Below, one piece after another: positions 8,261-16,858 of a DNA stretch of 52,556 nt. The position numbers were made by a program, and so were the translations under genes. Origin of the DNA: Blastopirellula retiformator. GTDB taxonomy: Bacteria; Planctomycetota; Planctomycetia; Pirellulales; Pirellulaceae. Where the stretch lies: positions 97,740 to 150,295 of the forward strand of contig NZ_SJPF01000007.1 in assembly GCF_007859755.1 (NCBI RefSeq), read 5' to 3'. The notes under the pieces are model-generated. The model searched no databases. It was not told where the DNA came from and was given only the letters and a program-made list of their open reading frames with translations. The first letter of the stretch is position 1. Every line of letters begins with the position of its first letter.

Positions 8261-9433
8261 CTAGTGCTGAACGAGCGAGCCCAGCGCTGATAGCACTTTC
8301 TCAATCTCGGCTGCCGTCGTAAAGGCGCCTACGCTAAACCGGACCGCCCCGCCGCGGTCGCTAGTCCCCAACTGTTGATGGATCAGCGGCGAGCAATGCA
8401 GCCCTGCCCGAACCTGCACGTGATGGGCCGAATCGAGAAAGCTCGCCAGTTCGTGAGGATCGAAGCCTGGCACGTTCAAGCTGACCACGCCAACGCGGCT
8501 GGCCGCCGAGCGGGGACCATAGACTTCGATCTGCGGCATGCCGGCCAAGCCTTCCAGCAGGTGCGCCGTCCGCTCGCGGATTTGGCGTTCGACCGACGAG
8601 ACCGTCTTGTCCCGCAGATACTCCACGGCTGCCTGCAGGCCCAGGATCGCGGTCACATTAGGATTACCGCTTTCGTACTTGTCGGGCAGCGTATCGGGCT
8701 GCTGCGGGCTTTGGCTGAGCGTGCCGGTGCCCCCTTGGCGGAAGCTCTCGGTCTCTTGTTCGGCGCCTTGGCCAAAATAGAGGATGCCGACGCCAAGCGG
8801 CCCAAGCAGGCCTTTGTGCCCCGAGCAGGCGTAGAAGTCGACGCCGCTCTCTTCGAGCCGTAACGGAATATGCCCGGCGGCCTGCGCTCCGTCGACCAAC
8901 ACCCGCACGCCGCGGCGATGCGCCATTTCGGTGATCTCTTCGATCGGCTGGATCGCGCCGGTGACGTTAGACGCGTGACTGATCACGATCAGCCGCGACT
9001 TGTCGGTCAGGGCCGCTTCGATCGCCGCCGGCGTAACAACTCCCAATTCGTCGGCCGCCACGTGCCGCACTTCGATACCGCGACGTCCGGCCAGATACGC
9101 GAGCGGCCGCAAGACCGAATTATGTTCGATCGTGGTCGCGACGACGTGGTCCCCTTCGCGCAGGTAGCCGTGCATCACCGTGTTGAGTGAGTCGGTGCCG
9201 TTAAAGGTGAAGACGACGCGATCCGCTTCGCGCAAGCCAAACAGATAGGCGAGTTGGCGGCGCGTTTCGATCAGCGCGCGTTCGACGACCGCCGCCTCAT
9301 GATAGCCGCTGCGTCCGGCTGGCGCACCAATCGTTTCTAAATGCCGGCGCATCGCTTCAACCACGCCAGGCGGCTTTGGCCAACTGGTAGCGGCGTTATC
9401 TAGATAGATCCGCGGCTGCCCCTCTACGTTCAT
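8261..9433 (-). CDS. Cysteine desulfurase-like PLP enzyme
   Basis: A 390-residue class V aminotransferase-fold protein. It opens with YLDNAATSWPKP, the substrate-site motif. The PLP-binding lysine is K207 in CSGHKGLLG, with the preceding DGAQAAGH block. C347 in RAGLHCSP is the likely persulfide-forming cysteine. Such enzymes take sulfur from cysteine and pass it to Fe-S assembly, tRNA thiolation or molybdopterin synthesis. Its start lies seven bases from the moaA stop, and its GGAGG overlaps the moaA end, so co-translation is likely. The setting suggests that it feeds sulfur to MoaD, but this is inference; a selenocysteine lyase-like role is an alternative. Confidence 0.88.
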   Translation of the reverse strand: MNVEGQPRIYLDNAATSWPKPPGVVEAMRRHLETIGAPAGRSGYHEAAVVERALIETRRQLAYLFGLREADRVVFTFNGTDSLNTVMHGYLREGDHVVATTIEHNSVLRPLAYLAGRRGIEVRHVAADELGVVTPAAIEAALTDKSRLIVISHASNVTGAIQPIEEITEMAHRRGVRVLVDGAQAAGHIPLRLEESGVDFYACSGHKGLLGPLGVGILYFGQGAEQETESFRQGGTGTLSQSPQQPDTLPDKYESGNPNVTAILGLQAAVEYLRDKTVSSVERQIRERTAHLLEGLAGMPQIEVYGPRSAASRVGVVSLNVPGFDPHELASFLDSAHHVQVRAGLHCSPLIHQQLGTSDRGGAVRFSVGAFTTAAEIEKVLSALGSLVQH

Positions 9434-9439
9434 GATCCG

Positions 9440-10438
9440 TCATCCTCCGATTTGATACATCGCCCGCTCAGTCGAAGCGAACTGCTGATCGTCGCCGCCA
9501 TGCCCACGCTTTTTGGCGCTGGTGCAATCGCGAAAAACCTGCTTGATCGCCATGTCGTCGGCGCCGCCGCGCAGCGGCCCGCGCACGTCCCACTCTTCGG
9601 TCGAGAAAAGGCAGTTTCGCAGCTGCCCCTCGGCCGTGATTCGCAAGCGATTGCAGTCGCCGCAAAATGGCGCCGTGACCGAATTGATAAACCCAACCCG
9701 CGCCGGCGAATCGGCATAGACGTAATCGACCGCCGGCTGGCTCAGGTCCCCGCGCGTCGCCGGCGTCAAAGGCGCCACGTCGCGCGAGATCACTTCACGC
9801 ACTTCGCCGCCGCTCAGCACTTGCGTTTCTCGCCAATTGCGATCGGCATCGAGCGGCATGAACTCAATAAATCGCAGTTCTAGATCATGATCGCGAGAAA
9901 AGCGAGCCAGGGGGACAATCTCTCCCTCGGTCAAACCTCGAATCGAAACCGCGTTCAGGCGAATTCCGCGAAAGCCGGCGTCGTGCGCCGCAGCGATGCC
10001 GTCCAGCACCCGCTGCACTCCCTGACGACGCGTAATCCGCTGAAAGACTTCTTCCGATAGACTGTCGAGACTGACGTTTAATCGAGTCAGCCCGGCGCTG
10101 TGCAAGTCCGCCGCTTGATCGGTCAGCAGCAAGCCGTTGGTCGTCAGCGCCAGGTCATCGACGCCTGGGATCGCGGCGAGACGTTCAATCAGCTTCGGCA
10201 ACTCGGCCCGGACCAGCGGCTCGCCGCCGGTGATGCGAAACTTGCGAATGCCAAGCGAGACCGCGACGCGAGCGACCCGTTCGATTTCTTCAAACGTCAG
10301 CAGTTCGTTGCGCGGTTTGAACTGCACGTTCTCCAGCGGCATGCAGTAGAAACAGCGAATGTTGCAGCGATCGGTGACGCTGATGCGCAAGCTGGCATGC
10401 ACGCGACCGAAGCCATCGACAAGCGGCGGACTACTCAT
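9440..10438 (-). CDS. moaA: GTP 3',8-cyclase MoaA
   Basis: The ATG at 10438 overlaps the moaE stop as ATGA, which fixes the start (332 residues). It is a radical SAM enzyme that, with MoaC, turns GTP into cyclic pyranopterin monophosphate, the first step of molybdenum cofactor synthesis. The N-terminal cluster motif is C25-x3-C29-x2-C32 in RCNIRCFYC, followed by TGGEPL. The C-terminal cluster motif is FCGDCNRLR with a third cysteine in RNCLF. The chain ends in QIGG, matching the conserved double-glycine end of MoaA that is needed for activity. moaC is not in the window. Confidence 0.96.
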   Translation of the reverse strand: MSSPPLVDGFGRVHASLRISVTDRCNIRCFYCMPLENVQFKPRNELLTFEEIERVARVAVSLGIRKFRITGGEPLVRAELPKLIERLAAIPGVDDLALTTNGLLLTDQAADLHSAGLTRLNVSLDSLSEEVFQRITRRQGVQRVLDGIAAAHDAGFRGIRLNAVSIRGLTEGEIVPLARFSRDHDLELRFIEFMPLDADRNWRETQVLSGGEVREVISRDVAPLTPATRGDLSQPAVDYVYADSPARVGFINSVTAPFCGDCNRLRITAEGQLRNCLFSTEEWDVRGPLRGGADDMAIKQVFRDCTSAKKRGHGGDDQQFASTERAMYQIGG

Positions 10439-10896
10439 GAGGCGTCTCCCGTCGGTAAACCAGGATGGACCCAATCGGTACTGCCGTCACTCCAGTTCTC
10501 GCGTTTCCAGATCGGCACCTCTTCTTTGAGCGTATCGATCAGCCACTTGCCCGCCTCAAAAGAAGCGGCGCGATGGGCCGAACTAACGGCGACGACGACG
10601 CTCGCCTCGCCAATTTCGAGATGCCCCAGCCGATGCGTGATCGCACACTTTTCGATCGGCCAGCGCTGTTGGGCGGTTTGCTCTAACTGGTTGAGCTTAG
10701 CGAGCGCCATTTCGCCATACGCCTCGTAATCGAGCGACTCGGTCTCACGCCCGGCGGTCAGTTGACGGGTGACGCCGCTGAAGGTGACGATAGCGCCGGC
10801 TGTCGGCGTGGCGACCAGGTCGTACATCGCCTGAAGATCGATCGTGTCGTGGGTTAGGCTCGCCACCGGCTGGTATCTCTCTAAGATTCTGAGCAA
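10435..10896 (-). CDS. moaE: Molybdopterin synthase catalytic subunit
   Basis: A 153-residue MoaE protein. With thiocarboxylated MoaD it inserts two sulfurs into precursor Z to make molybdopterin. Family blocks are visible: GAIVTFSGVTR, LDYEAYGEMALAKL, THRLGHLEIGEASVVVAVSSAHR and the active-site segment LKEEVPIWKRE with its two conserved lysines. The stop overlaps the start of moaA, and moaD ends nine bases upstream, so the three are translated from one message. Confidence 0.95.
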   Translation of the reverse strand: MLRILERYQPVASLTHDTIDLQAMYDLVATPTAGAIVTFSGVTRQLTAGRETESLDYEAYGEMALAKLNQLEQTAQQRWPIEKCAITHRLGHLEIGEASVVVAVSSAHRAASFEAGKWLIDTLKEEVPIWKRENWSDGSTDWVHPGLPTGDAS

Positions 10897-10905
10897 ACGC
10901 TTCTA

Positions 10906-11151
10906 TTAGCCGCCGCTTACCGGCGGGATGCAAGCGATTTCGTCGGCGGCCGCGACGCGGGTAGCGGCCGTCGCATAGGTTTGATTGACGGCGAAATTCA
11001 AAAACGGAGCGTACGGCTCCAGCTTCGGCCAGCGGGCGATCATTGCCGCGCGGATCTCGGTGACATCGGCGTTTTCCGATACTTCCAATTCAATTTTCTC
11101 GTCACCGGCGATATCACGCACCGCGGCGAACAATTTGACGCAAACTCTCAC
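10906..11151 (-). CDS. moaD: Molybdopterin synthase sulfur carrier subunit
   Basis: An 81-residue ubiquitin-like protein ending in VSGG. The terminal double glycine is the site that becomes a thiocarboxylate and donates sulfur inside MoaE. The N-terminus MRVCVKLFAAVRDIAG is typical of MoaD. The ATG overlaps the stop of the GlcD-GlcF fusion gene (ATGA at 11148-11151), so translation is coupled to that gene. No MoeB-type activating enzyme is seen in the window; the downstream cysteine desulfurase may provide the sulfur. Confidence 0.93.
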   Translation of the reverse strand: MRVCVKLFAAVRDIAGDEKIELEVSENADVTEIRAAMIARWPKLEPYAPFLNFAVNQTYATAATRVAAADEIACIPPVSGG

Positions 11152-14108
11152 GAAACCGTCAATTCATGCGGCGCCCGGGCCGCCAATTGGTCGAGCCCCG
11201 GCCCTAGTCCATAGGAAGCGGCCAGCAATTTGAGGGGATGCACGGTCGACTTCGCCGTCCCCTGCTCCATCTGCATTTTACACGCACTGCATTCCGACGA
11301 TCCGATTTGAATTTGCGGATCACGCAGCGACGAAATCATATCCCAACCGGCTCTGAGGCTACTGCGAAAGTTTTTCTTCGACAGGCCAAACGCCCCTGCC
11401 ATGCCGGAACACCCCTTTTCGATCGAGCGCAACTGCAGCCCAGGCACCAACTTCAAAAGGCGGGCGCCGGCCGACTCTTGGTAGAGAGCCCGAATATGAC
11501 ACGGCGTGTGATAGCCGACCGACACATGGAGCGGTCGGAAATCGAGATTCAGCTCGCCGCTTTGATGCAGCCCCCAGATATAGTGGCACGCCTCGGTCGT
11601 TCCATTGGCAACCAAATCGGCTTCTTCGCTTCCCAGCAGCTGGCGATACTCATGCTTGAGACACATCACCGCCGAAGGTTCGGTCGCGACGATCTCGTAA
11701 CCTTGGCGAACCGCTTCGGCCAGCAGACGCAGGTTTTGCTGAGCCGCTTTTTGCGCCGGCGGAATGGCGCCCAGCGAGATCGCGGGCATCGCCGACGGCA
11801 TCTGCCCCAGATGAACGTAGACGGCGACGCCGTTGTGCTCCAGGATCGACACCAGCGCTTCGGCCAACTGCGGATCAAACAGGTTGGCGTACATATCGAC
11901 AAAGTAAAATACCTTGCGACCGCTGCGCCGCGTCGGGCGACTTAGCCGGCGGCGCTGTGCCAGACGCAAAAACGACCGCCGCGCAAACAGCGGCAACTTG
12001 CGTCCCTGAGCGATGCCGAAGATCTTTTCCAGCAGCCAACGTGCGCCTCGATTGCGAATCGCCCAATTGGCCAGCGGCCGGAAAAAGTGCCCCCACGCCG
12101 CCCAGCGATCGATCTTCGCCAAGACCGAATCGCTGAACGAAAGTCCGTTCGTTTCGTAGTACTGCGCTTTGACTTCGGTGACGATCTTGGGAATGTCGAC
12201 GGTCGCCGGGCACTCGACGCGGCACTGATGGCAGTTGACGCATAGGTCGACGATCTTGCGGAACGGCTCGGTCGCCATCTCTTCGGGCGCGACTTGGCCA
12301 GTCAACACGCCGCGCAGTAAGTTCGCTTTCGCTCGCGGCGACGCTTCCTCTTTCGGTTCAAAGCGAAAGATCGGGCACATCCGCGCATCGGCGCCGCTGG
12401 TGCGGCAGCGGGCGCAGCCGTTGCAGGCCCGCACGGCGGATCCCATCTCTTCGGTCGACCAGGCGAGCGTTAGCTGTTCGTCTCGAATGCCGCGGCGAAC
12501 CGGCAGCGCTTCCCCATTTTCGCTTTGCGTCACCACCGTAACGGGACGAATCAGCGACTCAAGCGGACGCGGCGTGGCGACGATTTTCTTGTCGGGGTTG
12601 AGCACGCCAGCCGGATCAAACAGCCGCTTGACCTCTTGAAAGACGGTGTAGAGCGGACCGAACTGCCGTTCTAGATAAGGCGTCCGGCTGAGCCCATCGC
12701 CATTCTGCCCGCTGATCGTCCCGCGAATCTTCAGCACTTCGTCATACAGTTCTGAAGCGACCTGTTGCATTCGCGTAACATCGTCGGGATCGGCCAGGTT
12801 GAGCAGCGGGCGGATGTGCAATTGCCCCTGACCCGCATGCGCGAAGAGCGACGCGGTAACATGATGTCTCTTCAAGACGTTTTGCGCCGTCGTCAGAAAC
12901 TCCGGCAGCTTTTGCGGCGGGATCGCCAGATCCTCGAAGTAGGGCAACGGCCGCGTCGTTCCTTTCAGCCGATACAAAATCGGCGCGATGCGACGAGCCA
13001 GTTCCCAATAGACGCCCACCTCTTCTGGCGACGTCGTCACGATCGCGTGAAACGCCCAGCGGCGGCGACGCCGAATCCGATCGACCGTATGGTTCAATCG
13101 ATCCTGCACTTCGCTGGTCGACTCGCCCGGCATTTCGACCAACAGCATCGCCTCGGCTTCGGTCGGAAACAGGTTGAGATAGCGGCGATCAGTTTCGCGG
13201 GCGATCGCCAACACGCGTCGATCAAGCAGATCGCACGCCGAGGCGCCTAGCGCCGGGATCTCCAGCGCCGCCTTCGCCGCTAGATCGAGCTTCTCAAAGA
13301 AGAGGAGCACCAGGCCGCGATGCTTGACCCGCGGCGAAACCCGCAGCGTCGCCTCGGTGATCAAGCCGAGCGTTCCTTCCGAGCCGACCAGCAACTTGGA
13401 AACGTCGAGCGTGCCGTTCTCCAGCACGCCATCCAATTGATAGCCGGCGCAATTGACGGCGGTGGCCGGCGCGTGTTTTTCGATCAGCGCTTTGTTGCGC
13501 TGCAGGATATCGACCAGACCGGCGCAGATCCGCGCTTTGTTGGAATCGCCTTCGAGCGCCGCTTCGACCGGCTCGGGACCAAATTCGACCTGGTCGCCAT
13601 TGGCGAGGATGACCTGCAGGCTCTCGACATGATCGCGGGCCGAACCATGCAGCAGCCAGTGACTGCCGCTGGCGTCGACCGACAAGACGCCCCCCATGGT
13701 CGCGATCGCGCGGTTGGCCGGGTCAGGACCAAAGATCTGCCCCAGTTCGGCCAGTTGACGATTGAGCTGCGCCAGAATGACGCCCGGCTGCACGCGGACG
13801 GCATGCTCGCCATACTCAATCACGCGGCGCAGCGCGTGGGCGAAGTCGATCACGATGCCGGGGCCGAGCGATTCGCCCGCCAGACCGCTGCCTGACCCGC
13901 GGGCATGGACCGGAATCTTGTTGTCGTTGGCGTAGCGAACGCAGGCGACGACTTCTTGCGCACGACGGGGCCGGATCACCGCCAGCGGCTTGACCTCAAA
14001 AATGCTGGCGTCGGTCGAGTACATCTGCAACGACAGGTCGTCGCAAAGGACCTCGCAGTCGATCACGCCGCGCAGATCAGCTCGAATGCGTTCCCGTTCC
14101 GGATCCAT
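11148..14108 (-). CDS. FAD-linked oxidase / iron-sulfur protein fusion (GlcD-GlcF type)
   Basis: A 986-residue two-part protein. Residues 1 to about 500 are a FAD-binding type 4 oxidoreductase: PLAVIRPRRAQEVV, the FAD loop ARGSGSGLAGES, the ATMGGVLSVDASG block, then a GlcD-like C-terminal domain ending near LFDPAGVLNPDKK. The second half has two ferredoxin motifs (CNGCARCRTSGADARMCP and CVNCHQCRVECP) and cysteine-rich CCG-type domains (YHTPCHIRALYQ, CSGMAGAFG). Such fusions oxidise 2-hydroxyacids such as D-lactate or glycolate and pass electrons to the quinone pool through the Fe-S part. No membrane segment is seen, so it is probably membrane-associated from the cytoplasm. The substrate is not determined. 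It overlaps moaD. Confidence 0.88.
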   Translation of the reverse strand: MDPERERIRADLRGVIDCEVLCDDLSLQMYSTDASIFEVKPLAVIRPRRAQEVVACVRYANDNKIPVHARGSGSGLAGESLGPGIVIDFAHALRRVIEYGEHAVRVQPGVILAQLNRQLAELGQIFGPDPANRAIATMGGVLSVDASGSHWLLHGSARDHVESLQVILANGDQVEFGPEPVEAALEGDSNKARICAGLVDILQRNKALIEKHAPATAVNCAGYQLDGVLENGTLDVSKLLVGSEGTLGLITEATLRVSPRVKHRGLVLLFFEKLDLAAKAALEIPALGASACDLLDRRVLAIARETDRRYLNLFPTEAEAMLLVEMPGESTSEVQDRLNHTVDRIRRRRRWAFHAIVTTSPEEVGVYWELARRIAPILYRLKGTTRPLPYFEDLAIPPQKLPEFLTTAQNVLKRHHVTASLFAHAGQGQLHIRPLLNLADPDDVTRMQQVASELYDEVLKIRGTISGQNGDGLSRTPYLERQFGPLYTVFQEVKRLFDPAGVLNPDKKIVATPRPLESLIRPVTVVTQSENGEALPVRRGIRDEQLTLAWSTEEMGSAVRACNGCARCRTSGADARMCPIFRFEPKEEASPRAKANLLRGVLTGQVAPEEMATEPFRKIVDLCVNCHQCRVECPATVDIPKIVTEVKAQYYETNGLSFSDSVLAKIDRWAAWGHFFRPLANWAIRNRGARWLLEKIFGIAQGRKLPLFARRSFLRLAQRRRLSRPTRRSGRKVFYFVDMYANLFDPQLAEALVSILEHNGVAVYVHLGQMPSAMPAISLGAIPPAQKAAQQNLRLLAEAVRQGYEIVATEPSAVMCLKHEYRQLLGSEEADLVANGTTEACHYIWGLHQSGELNLDFRPLHVSVGYHTPCHIRALYQESAGARLLKLVPGLQLRSIEKGCSGMAGAFGLSKKNFRSSLRAGWDMISSLRDPQIQIGSSECSACKMQMEQGTAKSTVHPLKLLAASYGLGPGLDQLAARAPHELTVS

Positions 14109-14427
14109 GAATCTCCAAAAACCGCTAAGTCGCCGAGGGGCTCTCCCCTAGTAAGCGACCTGGTTTCGATGTCGTTCGTGCATTTCCCAAGCAAACGGAT
14201 GGTAAGAATCGATCCTCGGAACGTTCTGAGCACCTTTCCCCGCAGCAACCCCGCCGATCCATCGGCCGCCTGGCCGATATCGACGTAACTTCTCTATATC
14301 ATACGGGATAGGGCAAGCCCTGGGATAGTAGCTGCGAGAAGAGGTTCCGGCAGAAGCCGCAGGTCGCGGCAAAGCGCCGCCGGCATGACCAGCAGAGGAT
14401 GACGAGGATCGCAACCGCCCATGCGCG
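14109..14427. other. Intergenic, no gene recognised
   Basis: About 320 bp between the LON-domain gene and the GlcD-GlcF fusion, both read leftward. A short minus-strand frame (14148-14414) has unusual serine/arginine-rich content, no ribosome-binding site and no domain, so it is not called. A promoter for the fusion-moa run is expected here, but no clear boxes are visible. Confidence 0.5.
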
Positions 14428-15087
14428 TCAGTTGACGCTGGCCCGCAGCGGAAAGGTGGGCCGTCCGATCTCTGGCGCGTCGCTGGCCGATTGCGCGAGC
14501 CAGCTGATCAGCGATTCGCCCCGCTGGATCGCGTTGGTCTCGGCCAGCAGCTGTTGTTTCATCAGCAGCGGCCAGGGAAGCGCGTAGGCGACGGCGTCGC
14601 TCAGGACGTCCAAAGATGGATTGGCGCCCAAGGACGGCTGCTCAAACATCTGCGCGAACTCGGTCTTGGCAAGGGCGCTTTTCAGCCTTGCCGCGACGGC
14701 GCTCGCAGCGTTGGTTCCCTGGGTCGCTGCGCCCGGCAAATCCTCGACCATCGCCGTCCGAAATGAGCCTGGTGAGTCGATCTCGCGCACGATTTTCGCC
14801 CGGCGATTACCTCGTAGCAGGATGTTGGATGTACCGTCGTCATGCGTTTGACAGGCGACGATCTCCCCGATGCAGACGACATCGTACGAAGGGGGACTCG
14901 CTTCGTATTGCTGCTGCCAACCGGGCTTGAGCAGCGCCATGGCAATTTGTCCGTCGTCCGCTTTCGCCTGTTCGAGCAGTTCCCGATACCGCGACTCAAA
15001 GATATAGAGCGGCTGCAGGACGCCGGGAAATAAGACCAGGTTCGGCAGTGGAAAGAGTCGAATTGGATACTCGGACGCGGAAGCCAT
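14428..15087 (-). CDS. LON N-terminal (substrate-binding) domain protein
   Basis: A 219-residue stand-alone LON-N protein. It opens with the family pattern IRLFPLPNLVLFPGVLQPLYIFESRYREL, followed by IGEIV and the ILLRGNRRAKIV strand pair. The C-terminal part is helical (LKSALAKTEFAQMFE, ALPWPLLMKQQLL), as in the domain's helical lobe. It has no ATPase or protease domain. Stand-alone LON-N proteins are presumed to bind polypeptides, but their role is not settled. It is read in the same direction as the SHD1 gene upstream, which has its own terminator, so it is probably transcribed separately. Confidence 0.85.
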   Translation of the reverse strand: MASASEYPIRLFPLPNLVLFPGVLQPLYIFESRYRELLEQAKADDGQIAMALLKPGWQQQYEASPPSYDVVCIGEIVACQTHDDGTSNILLRGNRRAKIVREIDSPGSFRTAMVEDLPGAATQGTNAASAVAARLKSALAKTEFAQMFEQPSLGANPSLDVLSDAVAYALPWPLLMKQQLLAETNAIQRGESLISWLAQSASDAPEIGRPTFPLRASVN

Positions 15088-15283
15088 ATCGCTGGGAATT
15101 GTGAAGATTAGATAGGATTCAAACTGTTGTTATTTTAGTCGCCGCGCTGCCGTTTTGGACCGTAGATTGTCACAGAATGCCGCAAAACCGAGAACTTCGC
15201 GAGATCGACCACCCCCAACTGGGTAGGCCGCCTTTTGCGCATCGCCTCAGCGTTGGCCAGAACGTCGCTGGAACCCAAAACAC

Positions 15284-15321
15284 AAAAAAAAACGGCTTCA
15301 CGCGGGTGAGCGGTGAAGCCG
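15284..15321 (-). terminator. Rho-independent terminator of the SHD1 gene
   Basis: Read on the minus strand, a perfect 9-bp stem (CGGCTTCAC with GTGAAGCCG, 15293-15321) is followed directly by nine U residues (15284-15292). It lies about 70 bp past the stop of the SHD1 protein gene. The rest of 15088-15392 shows no gene. Confidence 0.85.
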
Positions 15322-15392
15322 GCTAGGAAACACGAGTATGGAGCTGAGCGGGCGTCAACTTCTGGGGCGGACGCGCGAGGAGAAGCGAAGAA

Positions 15393-16580
15393 CTAGCTGC
15401 TCATCGCCCCCTTGATCGCGGCGCCAACCAGCGCCAACAGGATTCCGCCGCCGATCTTGATCGACGTGCAGAAATGGCAGAAGGACGGCTTCTCGACCGT
15501 GTCGAATTGGGTACCGCACGTTTTGCATTCCCAAACCATCTCAAGCTGCGGTCCCGGGATGTTGACTTCGGGGACGCTCATCGGCGGGCTCGTGGTTGCC
15601 GTTTCGGGAATCGACGGAGCAGGCGTCGACGGCGGCCGCATCGACGGCAAGTGCGACGTCTTAGGAGGCGCCGAATTCTTGGCGGCGCTGCTGCCGGCCC
15701 AAGGATCGTAGCTTGGTGCACCTACGCGCGATGGCGTGTTCGAGGCGATCCGCGGCGGCTCGCTGGAACTGATCGATGAGCCGCGCGGCATTGAAGGCAT
15801 CGACGCGACGGAACTAGGCGATGGCAGCCCCGGTGGCCGCGAAAACCCAGGTGGATTCGAGATGCCGGGCGGCGACGAAAAACCGGGCGGGCGAGATCCA
15901 GTAAATCCGGGCGGACGCGACATCCCTTGCGGACCAAACTGGCCAGGGAAGTTCGACATGCCTGGCGGCGTGCCGGCGACCGCGTTATTGGTACCGATGT
16001 TGGGCTCGATCGTTTTCACCATGACCGGCGGGACATCGTCCCCTTGGCCCAGCGCTTCCATTTGCTCTCGCAGGAATTCTTGATCGATGTCGCTGAGGGT
16101 GTAGAAGTCGACGTTGTGTCCCTTGTTGCCTTGCAACAGGATCACGTTCCCGTCGTGCATCCGGACGAATTTGGCCTGGATTTGATTGCCATCTTCGTCG
16201 GTCCATTTGCGGGTTCGGCTCAATTCGCGACGAGCGTCCGCTTCCGAGATATCGCTCTTGGCGCTCGCGCCGCTCTTGCCGACGCTAGCGGCATAATCGG
16301 CCGGCGCATCATCGGCGTCGGACGACATCGCCGCTTCGACCTGCTCGCGCAGCACCGTAAGGAGGCGCTTGTCCGCTTCGCTGAATTTGGAGTAGGTCAC
16401 CTCGATCATCGAGTTGTCGTCGTTGCGACGTAGATGAACGGTGTTCCCCTCGAATTTGACGAATTCTGCGTCGACCGAACGTCCTTCGGAGTCGACCCAA
16501 ATCCGCGCCTGAGCGTTGCCCGTAAGCCCAGTCGCAATGATCGTAGCGAGCAAAAATGCGATCTTCATGCTCTGTGACAT
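15393..16580 (-). CDS. Secreted protein with two SHD1 domains, PPG repeats and zinc ribbon
   Basis: The ATG at 16580 has AGGGG six bases upstream (395 residues). A signal peptide (KIAFLLATIIATGLTGNAQA) leads into a first SHD1 domain (RIWVDSEGRSVDAEFVKFEG onward, about 26-75) and a second (RKWTDEDGNQIQAKFVRMHD onward, about 124-172). SHD1 was named in yeast Sla1 and is common in planctomycetes. Next come repeated PPG-F/L/I/M units (about 200-260) and a serine/proline linker. Near the end is a four-cysteine zinc ribbon (CKTCGTQF and CHFC) and a hydrophobic helix (GGGILLALVGAAIKG). It is probably exported, with the tail near or in a membrane. Its binding partner is unknown. Confidence 0.82.
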   Translation of the reverse strand: MSQSMKIAFLLATIIATGLTGNAQARIWVDSEGRSVDAEFVKFEGNTVHLRRNDDNSMIEVTYSKFSEADKRLLTVLREQVEAAMSSDADDAPADYAASVGKSGASAKSDISEADARRELSRTRKWTDEDGNQIQAKFVRMHDGNVILLQGNKGHNVDFYTLSDIDQEFLREQMEALGQGDDVPPVMVKTIEPNIGTNNAVAGTPPGMSNFPGQFGPQGMSRPPGFTGSRPPGFSSPPGISNPPGFSRPPGLPSPSSVASMPSMPRGSSISSSEPPRIASNTPSRVGAPSYDPWAGSSAAKNSAPPKTSHLPSMRPPSTPAPSIPETATTSPPMSVPEVNIPGPQLEMVWECKTCGTQFDTVEKPSFCHFCTSIKIGGGILLALVGAAIKGAMSS

Positions 16581-16858
16581 GAAATGCCCCTGCATAATTC
16601 ACTATATGATGAAAAGGTATGGCTTGCCTCTCCTCCCTCTTCCGTGGTAGCTCGGATTCTAATCCTACGATCGGCGGGTGGTCAAGCAGAATCTAATGAG
16701 GGATCCGCGGTTCGACCAATTATTCACTGGAGATTCTCCCGATTTCTCCTTGCTCGATTTCACGCTTACTGCAAGCGTGATTCCTCAATACCGGGCATAA
16801 TGAGTGATCCTCGTCCCACTACTAATTCGCCTGCGAACCTAATTCTGTGCAACTGCCC

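Noticed and set aside
14148-14414. 88-codon minus-strand frame between LON-domain and GlcD-GlcF genes
   Set aside because: Serine/arginine-rich composition without start signal or homology pattern.
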